Of a stretch of DNA of 20,162 nt, positions 6,759-13,788 are shown piece by piece. How positions within the stretch are numbered: the first letter of the stretch is position 1; each line of letters begins with the position of its first letter. A program made the translations under genes and the position numbers. The notes beneath the pieces were generated by a model. That model worked only from the letters and a program-made list of their open reading frames with translations. It had not been told where the DNA came from and made no database searches. Source of the DNA: JBEVEP01 sp040512755 (lineage in GTDB: Bacteria > Pseudomonadota > Alphaproteobacteria > Rhizobiales > Rhizobiaceae); the NCBI GenBank assembly GCA_040512755.1, contig JBEVEP010000204.1:1-20162 (forward strand), given 5' to 3'.

Positions 6759-9113
6759 TCAATGTTTCGTCGCCGCCTTCAGCGCCGCCCAGACCTTCAG
6801 AGGCGTCGCCGGCATCGTCAGTTCATTGCTGCCGATAGCGTCGGTAATGGCGTTGATGACGGCGGGCGGCGAGCCGATGGCGCCCGCCTCGCCGCAGCCC
6901 TTGATGCCGAGCGGATTGCCCGGGCACGGCGTGTTCGACGTGGACACCTGAAATGACGGCAGATCAGAGGCGCGAGGCATGGTGTAGTCCATGTAGCTCG
7001 CCGTCAGGAGCTGCCCGCTTTCCGGATCATAGTGCGCCGATTCCAGTAGAGCTTGTCCGATGCCCTGCGCAAGACCGCCATGCACCTGGCCCTCGACGAT
7101 ATTCGGATTGATGACGTTGCCGAAATCGTCGGCGGCCACGAACTGAATGATTTCGGTGAGGCCGGTTTCGGGATCGATTTCGACCTCGCAGATGTAGCAA
7201 CCAGCCGGGAAGGTGAAGTTGGTCGGGTCGTAGAAGGCGGTTTCCTTCAGCCCCGGCTCCATCCCGGAAGGCAGATTGTGCCCCGTATAGGCCGCAAGCG
7301 CCATCTGGAACCACGGCACGTTCTTGTCGGTGCCGGTCACTTTGAGCGCACCGTTCTCGATGACGATGTCGCCCTCATCCGCCTCCATCAGATGCGCGGC
7401 GATCCTCTTGGCTTTGGCCTCGACCCGGTCGAGCGCCTTGGCCACTGCCGACAAGCCGACCGCACCCGAGCGGGACCCATAGGTTCCCATGCCCATCTGC
7501 ACCTTGTCGGTATCGCCATGAACGATCGACACGCTGTCGATCGGCACACCGAACCGGTCAGCCACGACTTGCGCGAAGGTCGTCTCATGGCCCTGGCCGT
7601 GGCTGTGGGAGCCGGTCAGCACTTCGATCGTGCCCACGGCATTGACCCGGACCTCGGCGGATTCCCAAAGACCAACACCGGCGCCGAGAGAGCCGACGGC
7701 TGCCGATGGCGCGATGCCGCAGGCCTCGATGTAACAGCTCATGCCGATGCCGCGCAGCTTGCCGCGTTTGGCCGCCGCAGCCTTACGCTTCGCGAACCCG
7801 GCATAGTCCGCGGCCTTCATCGCCGCATCGAGCGAGGTCGCATAATCGCCCGCGTCGTAACACATGATGACCGGGGTCTGATGCGGGAAGGTCTGGATAA
7901 AGTTCTTGCGCCGCAATTCAGCGGGGCTGACGCCAAGTTCGCGGGCCGCTGTCTCCATCGTCCGCTCCAGAAGATAGGTCGCTTCCGGCCGTCCCGCCCC
8001 ACGGTAGGCATCCACCGGAGACGTGTTCGTATAGACGGCGCGGACATTGGCGTGGATCGCCGGGATATTGTACTGGCCCGAGAGAAGCGTCGCGTAGAGG
8101 TATGTCGGTACAGAGGACGAGAACAGCGACATATAGGCGCCGAAATTGGCGATCGTGTCCACCTTCAGCCCGATGATCCTGTTGTCCTTGTCAAACGCCA
8201 TTTCAACGGTCGTGTGGTGGTCACGCCCGTGCGCATCTGCGAGGAAACTCTCGGTCCGGTCCGCCACCCATTTCACCGGAACGCCGGTCTTCTTCGAGGC
8301 CCACAGGCAGACGAGTTCCTCCGGATAGATGAAGATCTTCGACCCGAAGCCGCCGCCGACATCAGGTGCGATGACCCGCAGCTTATTCTCCGGCGCGACA
8401 TTATAGAACGCGCTCATCACGAGGCGAGCGAGATGCGGGTTCTGGGAGGTCGTCCAGCAGGTGTAGTGGTCTTCGCCCTTGTCATAGTGGCCGAGCGCGG
8501 CGCGGGGCTCCATGGCATTGGGGACGAGCCGATTGTTTGTGATGGTCATGCGCGTCAAATGCGCAGCGTTGGCGATCGCCGCATCGGCAGCCTTTGCGTC
8601 ACCCAGCTCCCAATCAAAAATGACATTGCCTTCCGCTTCCGGATGGAGCTGCGGCGCGCCTTTCTCCAGCGCTTTGGCGGCATCGGTGACAGCTTTTTTC
8701 TCCTTATAGGTGACCTCGACGGCCTCAGCGGCATCGCGCGCCTGGCCTTTTGTTTCGGCCACGACGACTGCCACTGCATCGCCGACATAACGGACGCGAT
8801 CGACCGCGAGCGGCGACCAGGCGCCCATCTTCATCGGGGAACCATCTTTCGAGTGGATCATCCACCCGCAAATCAGATTGCCGATCCCGTCAGACTTGAG
8901 TTCACGACCGGTCAGTACGCCGATCACGCCAGGCATCGCCTGGGCCTTCCGCACATCGACTTTCTTGATGTCTGCATGGGCATGCGGGCTTCTGACAAAG
9001 GCCGCATGCTTCATCCCCGGCACAACCATATCGTCCACAAAGCGCCCTGCGCCGGTGACGAACCGCTTGTCTTCCTTGCGCGCTACCCGCGCCCCGATCC
9101 CTTCAACGCCCAT
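6759..9113 (-). CDS. coxL: Molybdenum hydroxylase large subunit, form II CoxL-like
   Basis: This 784-residue catalytic subunit binds the molybdopterin cytosine dinucleotide cofactor and hydroxylates its substrate using water. It has the N-terminal a/b hammerhead domain (GIGARVARKEDKRFVTGAGRF) followed by the Mo-binding domains. The active-site loop reads AYRGAGR at 369-375. True aerobic CO dehydrogenases (form I) have AYRCSFR here, so this is a form II enzyme. The catalytic Glu in the GCGEAG motif is at about residue 742. GGAGGAGAA precedes the ATG. The gene follows the iron-sulfur subunit by 62 bp. Form II enzymes include hydroxylases of N-heterocycles and aldehydes, and CO activity is doubtful. 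Nearby adenine deaminase makes a purine-type substrate conceivable, but that is inference. Confidence 0.93.
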   Translation of the reverse strand: MGVEGIGARVARKEDKRFVTGAGRFVDDMVVPGMKHAAFVRSPHAHADIKKVDVRKAQAMPGVIGVLTGRELKSDGIGNLICGWMIHSKDGSPMKMGAWSPLAVDRVRYVGDAVAVVVAETKGQARDAAEAVEVTYKEKKAVTDAAKALEKGAPQLHPEAEGNVIFDWELGDAKAADAAIANAAHLTRMTITNNRLVPNAMEPRAALGHYDKGEDHYTCWTTSQNPHLARLVMSAFYNVAPENKLRVIAPDVGGGFGSKIFIYPEELVCLWASKKTGVPVKWVADRTESFLADAHGRDHHTTVEMAFDKDNRIIGLKVDTIANFGAYMSLFSSSVPTYLYATLLSGQYNIPAIHANVRAVYTNTSPVDAYRGAGRPEATYLLERTMETAARELGVSPAELRRKNFIQTFPHQTPVIMCYDAGDYATSLDAAMKAADYAGFAKRKAAAAKRGKLRGIGMSCYIEACGIAPSAAVGSLGAGVGLWESAEVRVNAVGTIEVLTGSHSHGQGHETTFAQVVADRFGVPIDSVSIVHGDTDKVQMGMGTYGSRSGAVGLSAVAKALDRVEAKAKRIAAHLMEADEGDIVIENGALKVTGTDKNVPWFQMALAAYTGHNLPSGMEPGLKETAFYDPTNFTFPAGCYICEVEIDPETGLTEIIQFVAADDFGNVINPNIVEGQVHGGLAQGIGQALLESAHYDPESGQLLTASYMDYTMPRASDLPSFQVSTSNTPCPGNPLGIKGCGEAGAIGSPPAVINAITDAIGSNELTMPATPLKVWAALKAATKH

Positions 9114-9175
9114 TCTAGTTCTCCTCCAGAACCGAATTCGATGAATGCTTTCGCGCTCCGATCACGCTTTCCGCT

Positions 9176-9691
9176 TTAGGCTGCTTTCTTCGTGCGCCCG
9201 TTGGTCTTTGCCTTGCCTGCGCTCTTCGCCATCGTCTTCGACGCGGCGAGAATGGCCTTCACGATGTTGTGGTAACCGGTGCAGCGGCAGATATTGCCTT
9301 CGAGTTCGGCGCGGACAGTCGCTTCATCCAATCCCCCCGGATAACGCCGGATCATGTCGGTGGCAGCCATGATCATGCCAGGCGTGCAGAAGCCGCACTG
9401 AAGGCCATGATGCTCTTTGAAGGCTGCCTGAACGGGATGCAGCTCTGCACCATTCGCAAGCCCTTCGATCGTCACCACGGTCGATCCCGACGCCTGCGCG
9501 GCAAGCAATGTGCACGACTTTACGGCCTTGCCGTCGACATGGACGACACAGGTGCCGCATTGAGACGTGTCGCATCCGACATGCGTACCCGTCAGGTTCA
9601 GATTCTCCCGCAAGAAATGGACGAGCAACGTTCGATCCTCGACGGAGCCGCGCACGCTTCGCCCATTCACCACCAAGGAAATTTCAGACAT
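9176..9691 (-). CDS. coxS: Molybdenum hydroxylase [2Fe-2S] (small) subunit, CoxS-like
   Basis: This 171-residue protein carries two [2Fe-2S] clusters that link the molybdenum centre to FAD. The plant-ferredoxin-type cluster uses Cys40, Cys45, Cys48 and Cys60 (GCDTSQCGTC...SC). The second uses Cys99, Cys102, Cys135 and Cys137 (CGFCTPGM and NICRCTGY). The start at 9691 is preferred because GGAGGAGG stands just before it and because MSEISLVVNG fits the family; an upstream in-frame ATG at 9709 would add six residues. Residues after about 155 are a Lys/Ala-rich tail. It is the first gene of the operon, and the S-L-M order is the one known for form II clusters. A perfect palindrome lies 27-46 bases upstream. 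Confidence 0.93.
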   Translation of the reverse strand: MSEISLVVNGRSVRGSVEDRTLLVHFLRENLNLTGTHVGCDTSQCGTCVVHVDGKAVKSCTLLAAQASGSTVVTIEGLANGAELHPVQAAFKEHHGLQCGFCTPGMIMAATDMIRRYPGGLDEATVRAELEGNICRCTGYHNIVKAILAASKTMAKSAGKAKTNGRTKKAA

Positions 9692-9717
9692 GATTCCTCC
9701 TCCCACCATCCAAATGG

Positions 9718-9737
9718 GCGGGATCAGCAGATCCCGC
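9718..9737. promoter_or_regulatory. Perfect 8-bp inverted repeat upstream of the hydroxylase operon
   Basis: GCGGGATC (9718-9725) and GATCCCGC (9730-9737) are separated by 4 bases. The element begins 26 bases before the small-subunit start codon, just above its ribosome-binding site. It could be an operator or a leader-mRNA hairpin. A possible -10 (TACAAT on the minus strand, 9817-9812) further upstream would place it within the transcript, but no clear -35 was found. Confidence 0.45.
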
Positions 9738-9934
9738 TGCCCTTCGAGGCGCTTTCGCCACTTATCTCTCCCCGAGAATGAGCAGAATGATGCCGCCCCC
9801 TCCCGCGGTATATTGTACTTTCTGCTGAACGCGTGCTGACATCAAGATTGCAAAAAGCGAATTTGCCGATGATGATATCGCAACCGGCCTGAAAAGATCT
9901 GACTTCAAAACGCCGGAGAAGTGCCTGGGACCGT

Positions 9935-11095
9935 TTGTATTCGCGCGTTGACTATGCCTGCGGCATCGCCGCCATAACATCTTCCGAGCCTGGCGCTGAC
10001 GCTTTTGCCGAAGTCATTGCGGCGGAAGCGTGCAGGACGGGTGCGGGCTTCGCGCTGCTGTTCTATTCACAGGCCATCATGGACGGGCCGTCGCTTGTCG
10101 AAGCGCTCAAGAATCATGCGCCGAACCTGTCATACGCCGGCTGCTCCACCGCCGGCGAGATCACGCCCGAAGGACTCGAAGAAGGACATGTCGTTGCGTT
10201 GCTCTTCCCTTCGCACTCCTTCACCGTCGTCAGCGCTTTCTTGCGCAACATCTCCACGGTCGGAATGGATACGATTGCCGCAGAGGTCGAGACGCTGAAG
10301 CGTTCGCTGAAGTCCCGGCCGGGATCGACGGAACGGAAGCCCTTTGCCCTGTGCCTCATGGATGGGCTCTCTTACGCGGAAGAAGCCGCGACGTCTGCGA
10401 TCCACTGGGCGCTGGACGATATTCCTTTGATCGGCGGCTCGGCGGGGGATGACCTGAAATTCGAACTGACCACGCTGATATCCGATGGCGCGGTCGGCAC
10501 TGACTGCGCCATCGTCATACTGATGGCCACTGAAGTTCCGTTCCACGTCTTCAAGACAGAGAATTTCATACCGACCGACACCAAGCTTGTCGTCACTTCC
10601 TCCGATCCGGACCGCCGCATTGTTCACGAATTCAACGCCAGCAATGCGGCAGAAGAATACGCGGCGGCGGTTGGCATAGTGCCCGAAGCTCTAACCCCAA
10701 TGAGCTTCGCGTCACACCCGGTCGTCGTGCGGGTGGGCGGTGAATACTATTGCCGCTCGATCCAGAAGATGCATCCCGACGGGTCTCTTTCATTCTTCTG
10801 CGCCATCGACGACGGCATCGTTCTTTCGATCGCACAGCCGAAGGGAATGGTCGACTCGACGAGAACCGCGTTCAGGAACGTCGTAGAAAAGCTTGGGAGT
10901 ATTGATGTGGTGCTCGGTTTCGACTGTGTGCTGCGACGCCTGGATGCGCATAACCGTCAGATATTCCGCGACATTTCCGAGGTATATCGCGCCAACAACG
11001 TCATTGGTTTCGGCACCTACGGCGAACAGTACAGGTCCATGCATCTGAACCAGACATTCACGGGCATCGCCTTCGGCCGCCGCACCGACGAATAG
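9935..11095 (+). CDS. FIST-domain sensory protein (NosP-like)
   Basis: This 386-residue protein has the FIST N and C domains, a ligand-sensing module of signal transduction proteins. Visible family motifs are FALLFYSQ, YAGCSTAGEITPEGL, PLIGGSAGDDLKF and, in the C-terminal half, SFFCAIDDGIVLSIAQPKG. There is no signal peptide or membrane segment, so it is cytoplasmic. FIST proteins encoded beside a kinase of the type found next here include NosP, a haem protein that senses nitric oxide and controls its partner kinase NahK. Haem binding cannot be confirmed from sequence alone. The start is uncertain: the frame opens after a stop at 9890-9892 and no ATG is present near the N-terminus. TTG at 9935, with GGGA just upstream, is the best choice. 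The kinase gene follows after 10 bp. Confidence 0.85.
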   Translation: MYSRVDYACGIAAITSSEPGADAFAEVIAAEACRTGAGFALLFYSQAIMDGPSLVEALKNHAPNLSYAGCSTAGEITPEGLEEGHVVALLFPSHSFTVVSAFLRNISTVGMDTIAAEVETLKRSLKSRPGSTERKPFALCLMDGLSYAEEAATSAIHWALDDIPLIGGSAGDDLKFELTTLISDGAVGTDCAIVILMATEVPFHVFKTENFIPTDTKLVVTSSDPDRRIVHEFNASNAAEEYAAAVGIVPEALTPMSFASHPVVVRVGGEYYCRSIQKMHPDGSLSFFCAIDDGIVLSIAQPKGMVDSTRTAFRNVVEKLGSIDVVLGFDCVLRRLDAHNRQIFRDISEVYRANNVIGFGTYGEQYRSMHLNQTFTGIAFGRRTDE

Positions 11096-11105
11096 AACCA
11101 CTCTA

Positions 11106-12443
11106 ATGCCTATCCGACAGATCAACGACCTGGAAAAGCTGAAGCGGATCAACGAGGCGCTGGTCTCGCGCGTCGAACGCTCCATGGACCAGCAAGGCAA
11201 CGCCTTCTCGCTTTTCCAGACCGCAATCAACCTGGAGAGCAGGGTCCGCATCCGCACCGAGGAATTGCGCGCGACGCTGCGGCGCCTTGAACAATCCAAC
11301 GTCGAACTTGTCGAGGCCAAGGAAGCGGCCGAGCAGGCTAACCTGTCGAAGACGCGTTTCCTTGCTGCAGCAAGCCATGACGTGTTGCAACCTCTCAATG
11401 CAGCCCATCTGTCGATCTCAGCGCTGGCGGAACTGCAGAGCTGCGACGAAGGAAGGGTGCTGGTCCGGCAGGTGGAGCGGTCTCTCGAGACGATGGAGGA
11501 TCTTCTCCGCACGCTTCTCGACATATCCAAACTCGACGCCGGCGTCGTTCAGCCGGACATAGGCGATGTACCGCTGGATCCGCTTTTCTCCTCGCTGAAG
11601 TCCGACTTCCAGCCTTGGGCGGACAAGAAGGAGCTGAAGCTGAAATTCCGGCCGACCCACATAGTCGTTCGCTCGGACCGCACTCTGCTGAGACGGATTC
11701 TGCAGAACATCGTCTCGAATGCGATCCGTTACACGAAGAAAGGCGGCGTGCTTGTCGGCGTTCGCAGGCGGGGTTCCGTCGCGCGGATCGATGTTGTTGA
11801 TACGGGCCGCGGCATCCCGAGCGAACAGCGCCAAGTGGTGTTCGAGGAATTTCATCGCGGCTCAGATACGGTGGACATCGACCTCTTCGCGGGTGGTCTG
11901 GGGCTTGGCTTGGCTATCGTGCGGCGCATGGTCGAGGCGCTGGGCCACCGCGTCGATTTTACTTCACAGGTCGGCTGCGGCACGGTCTTCCATGTGGAGG
12001 TGCCGCTCGCGGCAGTCGCACACAGCGAGCCCTCCGCCGCGCCGGTCGAGCCGGAACGTCCGCGTGGATACGGTCTGTTCGGCACCAAAGTCCTGCTCAT
12101 CGAGAACGATGCCGCGATCCTTGAAGCCATGAGGGTTCTGCTCGGACACTGGCGTTGCGAAGCGCGGCTGGCAACCTCCACCGAGGAAGCGCTCGGGACG
12201 CTCGCCGATGGGTGGGTTCCCGACGTCGTGATTGCCGACCAGCATCTGGATCAGGGCGACCTCGGAACCACAGCGATCGCGGAAGCGCGCCTGCATCTGG
12301 GGCGCAATGTGCCGTCGCTGTTGATCACCGCCGATGCCTCGGAAGAGCTTGCCCGAACAGCCAGTAGCGCTGGCATCGAACTGATGCGAAAGCCGGCCAA
12401 GCCGGCCCGGTTGCGCGCGCTGTTGGCGCATCTGCTGGCATAG
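11106..12443 (+). CDS. Soluble hybrid sensor histidine kinase with C-terminal receiver domain (NahK/ErcS'-like)
   Basis: This 445-residue protein lacks membrane segments. Residues 1-80 are charged and probably coiled-coil. The dimerisation/phosphoacceptor helix has the H-box AASHDVLQPLNAA with His91. The ATPase domain shows an N-box (QNIVSNAIRYT), G1 (DVVDTGRGIP) and G2 (GGLGLGLAIV). A receiver domain covers about 328-445, with acidic residues in IENDAA, phosphoacceptor Asp378 (IADQHL) and conserved Lys in MRKPAK. The ASHDxxQPLNAA H-box is typical of the kinase subfamily that includes NahK of Pseudomonas, whose activity is set by a FIST-domain NosP. The upstream FIST gene is 10 bp away, so co-transcription and partnership are likely. 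A phosphorelay to the nearby LuxR-type regulator is the natural inference. Confidence 0.88.
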   Translation: MPIRQINDLEKLKRINEALVSRVERSMDQQGNAFSLFQTAINLESRVRIRTEELRATLRRLEQSNVELVEAKEAAEQANLSKTRFLAAASHDVLQPLNAAHLSISALAELQSCDEGRVLVRQVERSLETMEDLLRTLLDISKLDAGVVQPDIGDVPLDPLFSSLKSDFQPWADKKELKLKFRPTHIVVRSDRTLLRRILQNIVSNAIRYTKKGGVLVGVRRRGSVARIDVVDTGRGIPSEQRQVVFEEFHRGSDTVDIDLFAGGLGLGLAIVRRMVEALGHRVDFTSQVGCGTVFHVEVPLAAVAHSEPSAAPVEPERPRGYGLFGTKVLLIENDAAILEAMRVLLGHWRCEARLATSTEEALGTLADGWVPDVVIADQHLDQGDLGTTAIAEARLHLGRNVPSLLITADASEELARTASSAGIELMRKPAKPARLRALLAHLLA

Positions 12444-12492
12444 GAATAGTGGTGATCGCCCTGCGTCGCGGCTGTAGTGGTGATGCCCGGGC

Positions 12493-13176
12493 TCAAAATC
12501 CGGGATGATCTCGGAAGAGATCAGCGGAGTCGAGCTTCGAGACCTCGATCACGGCTTGCGTGCGGCTGTAGACATTCAGCTTGCGCAGAATTTCGGAAAC
12601 GTGGGCCTTAACGGTCGTCTCGCCGACCTGCAGCTCATAGGCAATCTGCTTGTTGAGCAATCCCTGCTTCAACATCTGAAGGACGCGGAGTTGCTGCGGT
12701 GTCAGCGTCGCCAGGCGCCTCACCATTTCGGCGCGATCAGCGCTTTCGGCGTCCTGCTGCTGGGCTCCGAAATTCTCGGGAACATGGACCGCGCCGTCCA
12801 TGACCGCGCGGATGGCATCCGCCAGGTCAGCCTTGCGGACTGACTTGGGGATGAAGCCCGCCGCGCCGTAGGAAAGCGCCTCGGAGATGATCTTCGGCTC
12901 CTCATGACCGGAAACGACGACGACCGGCAGTTGGGGATAACGCGTGCGAAGCTGCAGCAGGCCCTCGAAGCCGTGAACACCGGGCATACTGAGATCGAGC
13001 AACGCGAGATCGAACGGCAAGGAGTTGTCGAGAAGCTGAAGCGCCTCGTCGACCGTCCGGGCTTCCATGGTGTCGGCATCCGGGTACGTCATCTGCAGCG
13101 CGCTGTGCAGCGCCTCCCGGAACAAAGGATGGTCGTCGATGATCAGAAAACGGGCAGCCTCGTTCGCTGTGCTCAT
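12493..13176 (-). CDS. LuxR/NarL-family response regulator
   Basis: This is a 227-residue two-domain response regulator. The receiver domain begins FLIIDDHPLFREAL, with acidic residues Asp14 and Asp15, phosphoacceptor Asp61 in LLDLSMPG, and Lys in FIPKS. The C-terminal LuxR-type helix-turn-helix shows LTPQQLRVLQML, NKQIAYELQVGETTVKAH and ILRKLNVYSRTQA. The frame is open for 33 codons upstream, but ATG at 13176 is preferred because the receiver fold starts right after it and an AGGA lies 8 bases before it. The gene faces the FIST/kinase pair end to end, 49 bp apart. Regulators of this AgmR-like type often work with the same class of hybrid kinase, so it is the likely output. It is divergent from the sugar-acid operon across 612 bp. 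Confidence 0.9.
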   Translation of the reverse strand: MSTANEAARFLIIDDHPLFREALHSALQMTYPDADTMEARTVDEALQLLDNSLPFDLALLDLSMPGVHGFEGLLQLRTRYPQLPVVVVSGHEEPKIISEALSYGAAGFIPKSVRKADLADAIRAVMDGAVHVPENFGAQQQDAESADRAEMVRRLATLTPQQLRVLQMLKQGLLNKQIAYELQVGETTVKAHVSEILRKLNVYSRTQAVIEVSKLDSADLFRDHPGF

Positions 13177-13530
13177 CCTGATGGTCCTGCCGTCATCTGC
13201 CTCAAGCGGTCCTGCCGCGGTTTCCGCCTGGCGCGGCGGCGTCTGTGCCCTCCAAGCAGCCTCCCACCTGCTCACAGAATTCGGTTCGTCGCGCGACCCT
13301 CAATAGCATACCGAAGCGTTGGGCCATCTATATTGGCAAATAGTACACCGATGCAAACCGCGGTGACTTCGAGAAACGCTCGAAGAGCTTATCCACGTCA
13401 ACGAACTGCTTTTTGGAAGGAGCCTGAATAGGACAGCGGGGTCGATGACGCCCCGCCTGACGCCATCGACTCCGCTGCTTGGCCGCTTTGCCCCCCACAG
13501 CGTGCGGCTGAACCGATATTCAATATTTAC

Positions 13531-13541
13531 TGGTAATACCA
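13531..13541. promoter_or_regulatory. Putative FadR/GntR-family operator, copy 1
   Basis: TGGTAATACCA is a perfect palindrome of TGGT half-sites with a 3-base centre. FadR-subfamily GntR regulators typically bind T-GGT-N-ACC-A-type sites. It lies in the AT-rich stretch, 248 bases before the epimerase start. The FadR-like regulator gene at 15908 is in the operon downstream, which makes self-regulation likely. Confidence 0.6.
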
Positions 13542-13593
13542 AATTCTGCGAAATGGTCAATGGAAAACTAAAATACAATGTTAAAAGGTACGT

Positions 13594-13677
13594 ATGGGCC
13601 AGTTGAACATTATCGTTGAGAAAACAATCACATGGAGGAACGGCCGTATCAAATGGCCGGACTTCTTGTCGCAATGA
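13594..13677 (+). CDS. Possible 27-residue small ORF or leader peptide
   Basis: ATG at 13594 is preceded by AAAAGG with 5 bases of spacing, and the frame runs 27 codons to TGA at 13675-13677. The peptide begins MGQLNIIVEKTITW and has no recognised motif, signal peptide or attenuator-like codon run. It sits between the two TGGT-N3-ACCA palindromes, upstream of the sugar-acid operon. It may be chance; the ribosome-binding site is the only support. Confidence 0.2.
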   Translation: MGQLNIIVEKTITWRNGRIKWPDFLSQ

Positions 13678-13710
13678 TGGAAATACGTTAGAACTGCGTA
13701 ACGGCCTGAT

Positions 13711-13721
13711 TGGTCGAACCA
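13711..13721. promoter_or_regulatory. Putative FadR/GntR-family operator, copy 2
   Basis: TGGTCGAACCA has the same half-sites and 3-base centre as the palindrome 180 bp upstream, and lies 67 bases before the epimerase start. Two sites at this spacing, about 17 helical turns, would allow cooperative binding or looping. Confidence 0.55.
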
Positions 13722-13788
13722 GATACCAAGAATCGCGCAGCCAATGCGGCAGCGCAACTTCAAGGCGAACCTTGGGAGAGCAATCACG

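Larger units (their letters stand above)
13177..13788. other. 612-bp divergent control region
   Basis: No long coding sequence is convincing here. From left to right it holds a CTTCGAG/CTCGAAG hairpin (13367-13385), a GCGGGG/CCCCGC stem (13436-13456), an AT-rich stretch (about 13515-13590) with -10-like TAAAAT and TACAAT (13569-13579) but no good -35, two TGGT-N3-ACCA palindromes, and one possible small ORF. The AT-rich part stands out from its surroundings and is the most likely promoter zone for the rightward operon. Confidence 0.6.

Noticed and set aside
7053..9179. 708-codon open frame on the plus strand opposite coxL
   Set aside because: It mirrors the coxL frame in GC-rich DNA, is rich in Arg, His, Asp and Gly without any recognisable domain, and has no ribosome-binding site. 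coxL itself has clear family motifs.
5855..9691. Aerobic CO dehydrogenase able to oxidise CO
   Set aside because: The form I loop AYRCSFR is missing; AYRGAGR marks form II, for which CO oxidation is doubtful.
13367..13385. CTTCGAG/CTCGAAG hairpin as a terminator
   Set aside because: The stem is perfect, but no T-tract follows on either strand and it lies upstream of, not after, the neighbouring genes.
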